Assembly (NCBI GenBank): GCA_964036155.1
Contig: OZ038423.1
Span: 25,435,249 to 25,499,248, forward strand
Direction of reading: 5' to 3'
From: Diploscapter coronatus
Taxonomy: Eukaryota > Nematoda > Chromadorea > Rhabditida > Rhabditidae
Length of the DNA stretch: 64,000 bases
Shown here: positions 34,801 through 45,932 of the stretch, one piece after another
Position numbering within the stretch: position 1 is the stretch's first letter
Layout of the letters: each line of letters begins with the position of its first letter
Made by a program: the position numbers and the translations under genes
Notes under the pieces: generated by a model
Told to the model about the DNA's origin: nothing
Seen by the model: only the letters and a program-made list of their open reading frames with translations
Databases searched by the model: none

Positions 34801-37472
34801 CGACTCGCCCTCCGGATGGCCTGCAATTCATGTTTTAGGGTTGAGATCGATTTTATGTTGCTTCAAAGCTGCTAGCTTATTGGATTTGGACCAGGGGTGC
34901 AAAGTTTGTGATTTGAAATTTTCGAAGTCGAAATTCGTGCAGCTCTGATTTGGATATTTTAAATAGCTATCATCTCCTATTCTATTATCCTTATTCCTAT
35001 AAAAGAGAACTTTACAAGTTCCTCTTCAATTCAACGAACTTTGAGAAATCTCACAAGGGAAGTTCCCACATAGAAACTCACGAATCTCGATGAAATATAC
35101 CAAATAGGGGTTTTTGGTGACGCTGATCACACAATGGTAAATTCAAACAGCGTTTAATCCACTTTGGGGATCTTGAATCTTTCACCCGTATTTTGTATGG
35201 GAAATGAGAAAATTCGCTTGTCGAGAATGTAAACTAATTTTGCAAATTCATGAATACAATTGAAAAAGTTAGGAAAAAATCAAAATTCCAGGGTTCTGAG
35301 TACAATCAAGCACTTTGTGACGTGACAAAAATGATCGGCGTTATCGAAAACTCCCATTTGGGAACATCCCTTGTCAATTCATTCATTTTGTAATTCTCGT
35401 GTCTCTATCTGCTCACCCGAATTGACCAGCAGTCTGCCCTCAGTGGTGCACTTGATGTCCTCGATATCCTCAGTTCTTCTCTTCTGTTTCCTGAGTCGTT
35501 CTCTCTCCTGGTTGTACTGCTTCTCGATCTGCAACATGTCTTCTCTTTCTTTTTCGGTGCCGACCCAACGAGTTCGGCGGCCACCTGAATTATTGTCGAC
35601 TTGCGAGTGTAGTGTATTCATTATTTTGGGAAATGAGCAAATTCCTAGCTATTTAGTTATGCTAAAGCTAGCATACAAATTATCTGAATATAGATAGTAG
35701 CGAGGAGTATATAAACCCGAATTTATAAATAGGCGAGAGTTCAGTTAGTTCTCCATGTCTTCGGACTATCTCTTTCTCTAAAGAGAAATCTTCCTCCTAA
35801 CGATCTCAATTATAGATAATAAATCACCGTGGTAAACCATTGTTTTTTATCCTTCAAGGAGGTTCACATATAATAAGTAATAGAGAACATAACAGTGAGG
35901 ACAGTGCAGAGGGAGACATACCGTATGAGCGATAGGAGGCGTTGCTGAGTGAGGGCAGAGACGAAGTGGACTGGGCGTGCACGTTGGTGCGGTAGACAGG
36001 ACGGCGCTGGAATGAGCCGATCTCTTGGATGTCGTCGTCGTCGCTCGACAGATCGATTATCTGGATTTGAATTTCATTTTTTTCCGGACAATTCAATTCC
36101 AACCTCAGGTTCGGCTGCTTCTTCCTTTTTGACCGCGGGCATCGAGCCAATGTTCATTTGCTCTTCTTCTTCTTCTTCTTCGTCGCCCATTTCCTGTTTC
36201 TTGACTTTGCCAATATCGAACTGAAACATTGTTCACTATCCTCCTGCTTCCACTCGATTCCTCCCTCTCCTTACCGATGACTGTGGTTTTCCATCGATGT
36301 CTTCGAGGTCGAAGTCTTGTGCATCCACGTCCAGCAGTGGTAGAGGTCCTTGTACGTGAGGGGAAAGGAGCGCGGAAAACTGCTGGAGGTGATCATCGTT
36401 GTTCGGCCTGTTCTTCTTCAGTCGCTCCAGACGCTCCATCTCGAGCTTCTGTGCCTCCATGAAGAAATCGTCTTTCTCGGCCATCGCGTCGAAGTTCGTC
36501 CTGCAATTCATCCATTCATTCAGACATTCATCTCCTGTCTCCCCTTCCTCCCTTTCAACCTACCGAATTTTCCTCCTTTTTTGTGCCTTTCCCGTAGATG
36601 TCGGTACATTGAGTCGACTGGCTGTGCTGCCGTTGCTGGTGCCGCCCGCATTCCCATTGGCTGTCCCTTCATCTGCCTTATCCCTCTTCTTCTTCTTCTT
36701 TGTGCCCCCCATTGCACTGTTCGCACTGCTCAGATCTGACGGATTGCTGGTCGAGTTAAGTGCTGCACTGCCTGTGGGCGAGGCCGAGTCTGTAATCAAT
36801 TGGTTTGTCCAGAATGCCTTCCCCTTCAACTCAGGGCTTTTTGAGTTTGACACAGGAACACACTTGAGAAAGACATCGGCCGCCAAATGAAAACTTGGAT
36901 GAATAAGGAACTAGGTCCGTGCGAGCAGGAATGCGTGGAATTTGAATTTTGAAAAGTTCGGAATCGGGGTCAGAATTGAAATTTTTGGTGATCTCAGAAT
37001 CGGAATCGAAATCTTAGCTCGAAAAAGTGGAAAATCATTCCAACTCTCTAATTTTGATGAGTTATAACGTCCATAGATGCTTTTTAGATGCTAAATGCAT
37101 AATTTCTGGCGTTTTCTAGGGCATAATTGAAAAAATAGAAATTTCTGATAGTTTGGAAAAATTTCCGCCAAAATGGCCCCGGAATTGGAATTTCCCAGAA
37201 GTTAGAATCAGAATTCCTGAGGCCTGTGTCTTTTTCAAGTGTTTGTATGTTCTTTTAAAACTATGTCTTATTCAAGTATGTGTTTTATTCAACATGAATC
37301 CTATTCAATTGTGTTCCTATGTCAAACTCAAAAAGCTCAACTCACGATTGGCTGCAGTGGAAGAGGGCTTCTCGTCATTCGGATCATTCTTCTGCTGGAT
37401 AACTTGCGAGTTCTCACTGGTCGATGAGACCCCTTTGTTCAGGTCGATGGACAGCTTCAGTTGCGACGACAT
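28856..37472 (-). CDS. RAD54L2: RAD54L2/ARIP4-type SNF2 chromatin-remodelling ATPase
   Basis: Nuclear DNA-dependent ATPase of the ATRX/ARIP4 branch. From ATG at 37472: acidic and Lys-rich N-terminus (an eight-Glu run at about 36170), the [20 protein letters not shown] lead-in (about 34760), Walker A in [14 protein letters not shown] split by an intron near 34610, DEGH box in [13 protein letters not shown] (about 33520), [15 protein letters not shown] (about 33440), [27 protein letters not shown]. The second RecA lobe has [19 protein letters not shown] (about 31530), [10 protein letters not shown] (about 30950) and [20 protein letters not shown] (about 30480). A Gln/Asn/Pro/Met-rich insert of about 220 residues (32137-32771) separates the lobes. 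The C-terminus ([29 protein letters not shown], ending EPDVIELD) matches ARIP4 rather than ATRX or RAD54. The intron at 31401-31523 starts with GC. Several introns carry small transposons. A 3' splice site (TTTTGCAG, about 37530) upstream of the ATG may be a spliced-leader site. Confidence 0.93.
31691..31808. repeat. Near-perfect 118-bp palindrome in RAD54L2 intron
   Basis: Two arms of about 57 bp with almost no loop: gatgcattaaaaagtgatta pairs with the complement of taaccattttaatgcacttt, and the inner gatcgagtgcgct pairs with agcgcactcgatt. Only scattered mismatches. It could be a hairpin MITE, or a source of a small-RNA precursor if transcribed with the host intron. Confidence 0.8.
34120..34456. 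mobile_element. hAT-like MITE in RAD54L2 intron
   Basis: Left end CAGGGGTCGGTTG and right end (reverse complement) CAGTGACCGGTTG. Flanking 8-mers aacggaaa (34112-34119) and agtggaaa (34457-34464) share 6 of 8 bases. The interior contains the GAATCGGAATCG-type repeats seen in other copies here. The right end sits just inside the intron donor of the exon ending KWLPM. Confidence 0.6.
34892..34947. mobile_element. 56-bp hAT-like micro-element
   Basis: Ends CAGGGGTGCA and (reverse complement) CAGAGCTGCA. Flanking atttggac (34884-34891) and atttggat (34948-34955) match at 7 of 8 positions, a clear 8-bp target duplication. The interior GAAATTTTCGAAGTCGAAAT is related to the nested element at 51031. 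It lies in a RAD54L2 intron. Confidence 0.75.
35054..35373. mobile_element. CAAGGG foldback element, copy A
   Basis: Ends CAAGGGAAGTTCCCA and (reverse complement) CAAGGGATGTTCCCA, flanked by TCA on both sides. Inner pairing (AAATAGGGG...GACGCTGATCA with its partner) continues with a small deletion in the right arm. 320 bp, in a RAD54L2 intron. Shares GTGACGCTGATCAC with copies B and D. Confidence 0.8.
36926..37224. repeat. GAATCGGAATCG-type degenerate repeat in RAD54L2 intron
   Basis: Contains GTTCGGAATCGGGGTCAGAA and CAGAATCGGAATCGAAAT, the same internal wording as the hAT-like elements. Possible ends are CAGGAAT on the left and ATTCCTG on the right, but no target duplication is visible, so membership is tentative. 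Confidence 0.35.
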
Positions 37473-39229
37473 TCCTTCTTCTTCCTGCCGCTGTGCATTG
37501 ACGAGAAATGCTGATTCCGCTGTCAGTTCTGCAAAATCAGACACTAATTGAGCGAAATCGAAAGGAAACACGAACGAAACGATATTGCGAGTGAATGGGT
37601 GAAGCGATAGGCAGATAATTATGGCAATTATGTGATAATTAGACCAATTAACGAGAGGAAATGAGAAACATCTCGAAAAAAGAAAGAAGAGTCAAAAGCA
37701 AAAGAGGGAGGAGAGGAAGTGAGGAGAAATGCAAAGGAATGGCAGAGGAAGAAAGGGCAATGAGAAGAGGGGAAAAATGAGGAGAAGAATTGACAGATGG
37801 TGCTTCTTTGGGCAAGTATCTGTTTCTTGTCTGTGGGATGAAAAGGTAGATGGGAGCAGTTGATGCTGAGTCGAATTTGGCTGGGATGTTGAGTCTGAAG
37901 GTGGATGTTTGTGTTCTCTGTTCGAGGTAGATCAAAAGAAGAAGCGTTTCTTGGAAATCCAACTGAATGTAGTGATTTTGCTGTGATAAAAACTAGACGG
38001 GCTCACTCTTCTAGAAAAATGTCCGTCATTTTATGCTTGACTGTTTCATCATTTTCCCTCTCGACTGAATGAATTCATGCGAACAGAGGAGAGAGGATTT
38101 TTGTGTGAATCGCAAATAGTTCTTCTATCACTTTTATCAGTTTATTTGTCGCTGAGATATGTGTTTATTAAAGTCTCTTTTGCACAATTTAGTGCCTCCA
38201 TTTTCGTGTTCATTGATTGGTTTTGCCTTGTAAATTTCATAACTAGCTGTTAGGAATGTTTCCGCGTACAAATTTTCACAGCTAAAATAAACTACGCTGA
38301 AAAGTTGAAGACCATCAGTTATTTCCATATCACTCCAATTTCCAGCCCAACTCCAATCACACAGCCATTAGGGAGCATTTTCACAGACAGTCTCTGCTCG
38401 TTTCATTCTCTGCGCTGTTTCTGCCACAGTCAATCACATACATATTTATCCGGTTAATCTGTAATTCTGAAAGTCTGAAGGATTCTGGATATTTCGCTTT
38501 CCAATTTCAAAAATATTGCAGAAGAAATTGTATCTGTGAGATAATGACAATACCTTTCGAGGAAGAAAGGAGAACATTGTCGGTGCATTCTGTGAATTTC
38601 TCCAAAGAACAGAAGGATTGATGTGAACCTTCCATTCCTTAATAGGCAGATTTACGTAAACCATGGAAACTTCTAACCTCATTAGACGCTATTTGCAGTT
38701 TGTGAGTCGCGGGCGGAGAGCTTTTGAGTTCAACGAGGTTAATGATTTGTGTTGAATTATTGCCGCTAATCGAGTTTTCTGCACTATATAGAACGCGACC
38801 AGCTCGCCATTTGCTCTAGTTATTCCGTCCTTCTAATCGCAACCCAAGTCGGGGGATATTACATGAGAATTTGCAGAATTGAAACACTTCGATAAGGCAA
38901 AAATAGAGCGAATTGTTGTAATTGCCCTAACCGAATTTGCTATTGCCCCGATATATCGATATCAAGTTAATTTTGCTACAATTGCTTGGCGTAAAGCACG
39001 CAAAACATGTAATTATCCTTACCTTCACCTCGTCCTACTGTCTAGCATAGCAACGCTAGCTACTTTTTTATCTAGCTTATAGATTTTGTTATCCGTTTTA
39101 GAAATGAGATTTTCTGTAACGCTTGAAAATCTATAAGACATTACTGTCAAAATCCCATTTCTTGCTACGCTTTCTGATCAAAAGTTCAATGTCTATTTAT
39201 GGAGCTGAACTTCTAAATTTCAGAAGAAA
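37473..39229. other. Intergenic between divergent RAD54L2 and chemoreceptor genes
   Basis: Upstream DNA of both genes. Short frames only, none conserved. AT-rich; I see no repeat element and cannot point to a specific promoter motif. Confidence 0.5.
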
Positions 39230-42033
39230 ATGTCACCGAATAATAGCACGTGTGACTTAGCCCAAGATATGAGAACATATGTCCCTTTCGTACTTGTTCT
39301 GTGCAATCATTCTATTCTTGGCTTCATTTCAAGTAAGTTTCTCCTCGCTTCAAAAAAATTCTCAAAGTTCCAGTATTTCTGTGCATCAAACAAGGCTACC
39401 GAATGCACTTCACTTATTTTCACATCAATTGCAAAGTGAGGAGTTTTCAAGAATCTGCGTCAAATGAATGTTGCATTTAAGATTCTCATCTACTTCCTCC
39501 TCTTCTCCTGTGTTTTCCATGCCATGTTTCATGGAACCATTCAGGTTCGTTGCCCCATTTCATTCACTCACCCCTATACCATTTTTCTTCCTTTTCAGAC
39601 CTACACTCTGCTTCGTTTCCTTCTGGTTTCCCACTCTTGTGACGTGCCAGTCACTTCTCTGCTCTGTCTGGCCTTCCGAGTTCCAGCCAGCATTTCCATC
39701 AATTTGAATGTCTTCTTCCAGGTCAGTCAATCCGCAGCATTCTCCATCCATCAATTCATCATTCAGTTTTCCTTAATGATAGAAAGAGCCTATGCGACTT
39801 GGTCGAGGAATAACTACGAAAAACAATGTCCAATTCTGTCAATTGTGTTGGTGTGCTTCTCGTGCTGCTCGTCTTCAGTCATCACCCTTTGGATGGCAGC
39901 CCCCGAGCCATTCGACCTGTATTACCCATATTGCACCGCAGCCACGGCACAGACTGCAGCGCGCACCAACATCACTATCTACATCATGTCCCTCGTAATG
40001 CTCCCAACCATTATTGCCATTCTTATAATTTGGCAAATCAATTTGCGGGCAAAGAGAAAGTAAGTCCTGTTTTCTCCAAAATGATTATCCTTAATGAGCT
40101 GATCTCTCGGATTTTTTGTAGAAATTGTGTCGAGTACATTTCGCATGCTTTCAAAGAATAGAATAGGAGGCACGAACTCATTAAGTTTACTTTCTCAACA
40201 TAGAAATTTCAAAAACAGCTTCAAGAGAATATTTCTACAGAAAATCCGAGAGATCTCTCCTTTTCATACCGTAAAATTTTAAATAGAACTCCATGGACTT
40301 TTATTTTTCGATCCCCAAATTTTCAAGCCGTCATAACTCCTCATCTAATGATCGTAATCACTTCAAATCGCGAGATTAAATTCACTCTACACATTCTAAA
40401 GAGCATTATAAAAAAACACTTCCTGAGATTATTTGAGTCGAGTATTCGGTGGATCTAACATTTTGGAAGCTGGGCTTCTATTTTAGATTTTACAGTATGC
40501 CGATTTGAAAAGAGCCTCATATATTGCACACTTACTACCTACTTTTTTCTTCAGCCTTACCTCCCTTCCTTACCCTTCTCAAAAAGTGGGTTTGGGCTAC
40601 AGAAAGCCGAAGAAAAGACCTATTGAAAAGTTATCTCATTTTGAATTCAAATTTTGGTTGAGATGAGGATAAGGCAAGAGCTCGGTAGGGTGCGTTTCAG
40701 GTCTAGAATGATTATCTCAATTTTTGTGTGAGCACGAGAAAAGATCGCAAGTGACTTCCTCTGAGTGTAGATGTATGCTATTGCTGTCCAAGCAGGTGTA
40801 GGCCAATTATAAGACTTTTATTTATTCACTCGATCAAAATACAGGCAATAGCCGAGCAGCCGTGCTTTGCTCGATCAAAAGAGAAGTAAAATGCGATGTG
40901 GAGAAAAGAACTCGACCATACGATAAAAGCCTGCAATCAAAACATAGAAATAGTGCAGGGAAATCTGTCCAAGAAAACACCGTCGAGTATCATGGAAAAT
41001 TACAAACTCGCGGTTAGGATTCCTCAAAATAGTCGAAGATAAAAAATCATTCGAGATTACCAAAATAAGGTAAAAAGGGTGCGGATTATTTTGATACCGT
41101 GAATTCCCTCCCCCTGCCTAGCCCCTTACTTTATCCTTATCCGAACAAGATAATTGAATCAAAATGAGTGGTTTTCAAAGTGAATGGCGACAAGTGGATT
41201 GTATAAACTTTACCCCAAAGCCGAAAGAAAATAATGTTCGTTTCCAGAAAAGACTTCACTCTTCGCCTTACATTCCAAGTGACAGAAAATCTGACAGTGA
41301 TTCGTCTCCTAATGCCCATTTTCATATTCACTTCTCTATTCTACATTCTCTTCATTCTAACCAACTATTTATGGGCCAATTATTTCAACTACCTGCCATT
41401 CACTATATTTCGAACAGTGTATGCAGGAATCTATGTAAGTAATTTGTGATTTGCTCAAAGAAAACGCGTTAGTAAACAACTCTAACACAAAGCGCACTTT
41501 TCGAGATAATTTACACAACACGTGCACACATACATTCTACAAGACCTTTGCGTTATAATTTGAAATTAAAAATTGAAAAATGTCTATAACAATTAATAAT
41601 TTTGCGTGATTTTACTACATATCAGGACTTGATTTGAAGTTGGATTAATTTTTGGGTATTTTAGGCTTAAAAATCGAGAAAATTAGACGCAAACTAACGC
41701 AAAACGCAAATTTTTGACTACTTTTCACGACGCGAACACAAACGCAAGTCCCAAATTCAATTTGTGTACATCCCTGTTGCGCACCTCCATGATTACGTTG
41801 TCTTGCAGCTGCTGCCCTTCTACACAGTCGGATGTCCGCTCGTTTTGGCCAAAGTGGTTGCCAAATCGCAGGCCCTCCGACGCAACAAAATCGAGAACTT
41901 GGAGAGGAAGGAGAAGGATGCGCCTGAACATTACTTCAAAGCCTATGAGGCCATGTGGAATATAGAGCCAGGGACTGGCAGCTCAATTGCTGCGGGAAGG
42001 AAACATTCCAAACAGTCTACTCATCACAGTTGA
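39230..42033 (+). CDS. Nematode chemoreceptor, Sra superfamily, probably Sre family
   Basis: Seven-transmembrane receptor expected in sensory neuron membranes; ligand unknown. The ATG at 39230 lies six bases after a 3' splice site (AAATTTCAG), a possible spliced-leader acceptor. Exons then give a first hydrophobic segment (FVLVLCNHSILGFIS), ILIYFLLFSCVFHAMF, the family signature SLMIERAYATWSRNNYE (about 39780; the ER.xAT...YE pattern of Sre/Sra proteins), ILSIVLVCFSCCSSSVITLW, IYIMSLVMLPTIIAILII, then after a 1.2-kb intron LTFQVTENLTVIRLLMPIF (about 41260) and a last exon at 41812 with APEHYFKAYEAMWN, matching the family's C-terminal YF..Y..W motif. The long intron contains a mariner-like MITE (40265-40499). 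Sre is my best fit; Sra, Srab or Srb are alternatives. It stands alone, without a receptor cluster in the window. Confidence 0.85.
40265..40499. mobile_element. MITE with mariner-like ends in chemoreceptor intron
   Basis: Terminal inverted repeat of about 24 bp: CATACCGTAAAATTTTAAAT on the left and CATACTGTAAAATCTAAAAT (reverse complement) on the right. TA dinucleotides sit at both ends, as for Tc1/mariner-type insertions, but superfamily is inference. No coding capacity. Confidence 0.65.
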
Positions 42034-42115
42034 ATTGATTGCTCCCTTCATACGAAATACGGGTTATTTTCTCACTCACTTTTCTTTACAGGAAATCTAT
42101 TTACTCACTTCCTCA

Positions 42116-42464
42116 CAAGGGAAATTCCAGAAGTGTCCGTCTCCGATTTTTTCACCATGGGAGTATTTTGTGACGCTGATGTCGGATCTGAAGTCACAAA
42201 ACGAAATATAGCGTCCATGATCTTAGAAATTCCGAAGGCTTTTATAGTGGAAAACGCTTTATTTTGTAGAGAAATAATGTATGCAAATTTTAATTTTATC
42301 TTCACCTGCAATTTCTTTACTGCATAAAAGCGATTTTCGGGATTTCCAAGGCCAAGAAGAAGGCCACCATTGCACTTCTTGACTTCAAAATCGTTATTTG
42401 CGCACCGAAATACCCGTGGTGAAAAAAGTCAAATCAGAGGCAGATACTTCTGAAACTTCCCTTA
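42116..42464. mobile_element. CAAGGG foldback element, copy D
   Basis: Ends CAAGGGAAATTCCAGAAGTG and (reverse complement) TAAGGGAAGTTTCAGAAGTA, flanked by TCA on both sides. Arms pair for at least 85 bp (TTTTTTCACCATGGGAGTAT with its partner). It lies 82 bp past the chemoreceptor stop codon. Confidence 0.8.
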
Positions 42465-42518
42465 TCAGAATAAATGATTGAAGTAAAAGAAAACCGTTTA
42501 TTAGATGATTAGAGATTT

Positions 42519-43057
42519 TTAAGGGAATAGTGAACTTTGGAATCTCTTCGCGCAAGTGAAGGGAAGGGGAATTAATGATGCTTGAGCTCTTTCTACTTCT
42601 CCATTTGTTTCTTCAGCTTCACACTGGCTGCATCGCACAACACCCGCAGGAGTGAAGAACTGCTTTACAGGATTGACTTTGTCCAGTTTTCCCCTCTGTG
42701 CATTCAATTACCCAAATCTCTGCCTTTATTCAATCAATTAACCCTGTAAACGAGCAATGTTGGGCACCTCGAATGTTGTCGCAGCTGCCTGTTTGAGTTC
42801 TTGTTTTCTATTCTTCTCCTCCCTGGCCATTTGCTTCGAAGCCTTGAGGCTTTGAAAAAAGTCGGTGAATTTGAGCGGCAATATGGCCGCTTGACTGCGG
42901 GACTCCAAAAGAAGAAATGAAGCGGTGTCGAATCTGAGAATTAATAAATGCAATTTACAAGAATATTCCTTCTAGTTTTCAAATTTAGTTCCTTGATACT
43001 TGTTTAGGAGGTCAGCAATAAAAGTGGCATTGTGTATGATCTGATAGATAACGAAAA
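42519..43057 (-). CDS. Small unrecognised protein, incomplete model
   Basis: Two exons join in phase: one ending NATFIADLLNK (about 43057-43010) and one at about 42942-42745 reading FDTASFLLLESRSQAAILPL, FTDFFQSLKASKQMAREEKN, then KQAAATTFEVPNIARL. The charged KASKQMAREEKNRKQELKQA stretch is likely helical or coiled. A third exon (42707-42519, containing NPVKQFFTPAGVVRCSQC) is open, but its phase does not fit a simple splice from exon 2, so the C-terminus is uncertain. I cannot find a convincing first exon; it may lie at 43060-43130, close to the divergent PYROXD2 start. No family recognised. The in-phase splice and codon usage make it more likely real than not. Confidence 0.42.
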
Positions 43058-43168
43058 GCAATTAATATTGTGGAAGGGGAGGAAATGGCAGACAGACATG
43101 TTTCCTTATCTGCAAATCACGCAAAGACGACAGTTCACAATTGGTATTGATTAACTGGACAGAAGGGG

Positions 43169-45756
43169 ATGTTTCAACAGCTCAGGAAATGCTCGAATTC
43201 AGCTGCAAAGCAACTGCAGAAGAAATACGATGCAGTCATTATTGGAGGAGGCCACAACGGACTGACTGCGGTAAGTCTGTCTTCATCCTTGTAGAGAAGA
43301 GAAGACATAACTCAACAGGCTGCATATCTTGCAAAGGCCGGCAAATCAGTGGCTGTGTTGGAGAGAAGACATGTGATTGGGGGCGCTGCAGTCACTGAAG
43401 AGATCGTGCCTGGTCAGTGACCGAATTTTTTTATTGAATTTTCTTCCTCTATCCAAAGTGTCCAAAGTGCAGGCTTCCACTTCTCGCGATGTTCCTACGT
43501 TCTATCGCTACTCAGACCGACTGTCATAGAGGAACTCGAATTGAAGAAACATGGACTTCGATATCACATTCGAAATCCCTCTTCATTCACTCCAATCAGA
43601 AACTCAGACAGAAGTCTGCTGCTTGGGTTGGACATGAAGGAGAATCAGAAGGAAATTGCCAAATTCTCACAGAAAGATGCCGAGGTTCGCAGAGATAATT
43701 TTCTCTCATACAGTTCTCCAATTCAGAACTATCCCAAGTATGAGCATTTCATGACAGAAATAGTAAAGGCAGTTGAGCCTTTGATGGATGAAGCACCGCC
43801 TGAATTGATTCCTGGACAACTCATGAAAATGAGAAGAGAACTTGGAAAAATCTACAGAATTCGTGAGCCACTTTGACTTTCGTGGAGATGCCAATTTGGA
43901 AAATTACAGTAAAACCTTTGGGAATGAAGAATGCGCTCCCATTCTATGAATTGATGACTGCCCCGATTGCCAAAGTGATGGACAGGTGGTTCGAGACGGA
44001 CTGTCTGAAGGCCACTCTCGGCACTGACGGAGTCATTGGACTCTCCGCCAGTCCTTATGATGTCGGCACTGGGTGAGAGCGGTTTTATCTGCCAAGCTAT
44101 TGCTCCAATTCAGATACGTGCTGTTGCATCATGTGATTGGTGGTTTGGACGGAAAGACAGGAACGTGGGGCTATGTGTTCGGGGGAATGGGGGCTGTGTC
44201 GAAGGCTATCGCCAATGCTGCACAGTCGCATGGAGCAAATATCTTCACAGAAAAGGTACTTTATGCTTTGCTTTATATCTGACAAGGGAAGTATGACCTC
44301 AAGTTCCCCTTTCTGAATAAAAACAAATGCTCCCTACATAGTCTGTCAACACACCATAAATTGGTACATTGTCGTGGTGAAATGAATTTTCCCTAAGGGT
44401 TTCTTGGTGGGCATTGTTTCAAAATCCTGTAACCCATTTCTTATAACCACAGGCCCCCTCTATAAGAAATGGATTCTAGAGTTTTGAAAAAAATGTCCGG
44501 TAAGAAATCCTTAGGCGAAAAACAATTGCAAGGAGAGAAATAACTGGTTATGTCTTTAGTTATTTTCTCCATGATATTAACTTTTTGATAGATTTATGCA
44601 AGTTTTTGTGAAATGAAAGTTCTCAATAACAGAAATTTTTTACATATTATTGATCACCGATATCGACTTGGTACTGAGCATCTGTTTTCATTTAAAAAGG
44701 CGAATTTTAAGCCTGACACTTCCCTTGTAAAATGTTCATTTTTCTACAGAAAATTATAACAGGAAGTTGATTCGATCTTGATAGCAGATGGCCAAGCAAA
44801 AGGAGTGAAATTGGCTAATGGCACAGAGATCGAAGCAGGAATGGTCTTTTCGAATGCAACGCCCAAGATTACATTCCTCGGTCTGCTCAAAGAGAATGAA
44901 CTTCCCGCTGATTTTCGACAGCAAATCCAAGCCATTGACTACACTTCGCCTGTTACGAAAATCAATGTGGCTGTGAAAGAACTGCCAAATTTCATCTCTC
45001 GCAGACATGAAGGCGCAGGTCCAGCCCCACATCATCAGACAACCATTCACATCAACTCTGAATCGATGCAAATGCTGCACGAAGGAGTAATTGACTATAT
45101 GAATGGTCAGTGGAGCAGAAGGTAAATGTTGTTTGCCACAGCAGATTGACGCTATTTCTGCAGACCTGTTATTGAAATGACGATTCCTTCCTCTGTCGAC
45201 AGAACCATTGTGCAGAGAGATGGAGATCATGTAGTGCTTCTCTTCACTCAATACACTCCATATCAACTGAAGGATGGGCCATGGGATGAAGAGATGAAGA
45301 AGAAATATGCACAGCACGGTACGTCAGCTATCAGAAAATAGTGACTTCCTCTTTTGCAGTCTTCAGTCAGATAGATGAATATGCACCAAACTTCTCAAAA
45401 TCGGTAGTTGGCTATGAAGTGCTGCCCCCACCTGACTTGGAGAGGATCTTTGGAGTAACTGGAGGGGTGACTTTCCTTTTCTTCTATCAATTCAACTTGA
45501 TGAATTCAGAACATTTTCCATGGTTCAATGTCTCTGGATCAGCTGTACTTCTCAAGACCCATTCCCAAATACAGCAATTACAAAACCCCCATCAAAAATC
45601 TCTATTTGTGTGGAAGCGGGGCTCACCCAGGTAAGAATGCACTCCTCTTTGAACATGCTCAGAGAACTTTAAGGCGGTGGAGTGACTGGTTCTCCTGGAA
45701 GATTAGCTGTGAAGGAAGCGCTTGGAGGCAGCAAGAAATTTCTAGGCATTTTCTAG
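43169..45756 (+). CDS. PYROXD2: PYROXD2, FAD-dependent oxidoreductase
   Basis: Phytoene-dehydrogenase-like flavoprotein; the human orthologue is mitochondrial and its substrate is unknown. I choose ATG 43169, giving [20 protein letters not shown], a basic Ser-containing N-terminus like a mitochondrial presequence. The dinucleotide-binding motif [12 protein letters not shown](A)AYLAKAG spans intron 1. Family blocks follow in order: [174 protein letters not shown] and the C-terminal FAD motif [19 protein letters not shown]. Stop at 45754-45756. The intron after FTEK holds a 445-bp foldback element. Full length by comparison with the human protein. Next gene, the kinase, starts 177 bp downstream on the same strand. 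Confidence 0.95.
44283..44727. mobile_element. CAAGGG foldback element, copy C
   Basis: Ends CAAGGGAAGTATGACC and (reverse complement) CAAGGGAAGTGTCAGG; pairing continues at lower quality for about 60 bp (AAAACAAATGCTC with AAAACAGATGCTC). Flanks are TGA and TAA, so the TCA target seen for the other copies has mutated or differs. Inside a PYROXD2 intron. Confidence 0.7.
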
Positions 45757-45932
45757 ATGAAATCTGAATTTAACGAGTTAGAATTGAATGAAGTGTTTCT
45801 ATTAGTTTCTCGTGATCTCATTACCTACTCTGCCCAGATTCATTTCATAAATACCTGTGTATGTGTGTGTGTGCCTGACTGACTGACTCACCCGTCTGCA
45901 CATTCCCTCTGCCTGTCCGACTGCAATCTGTT

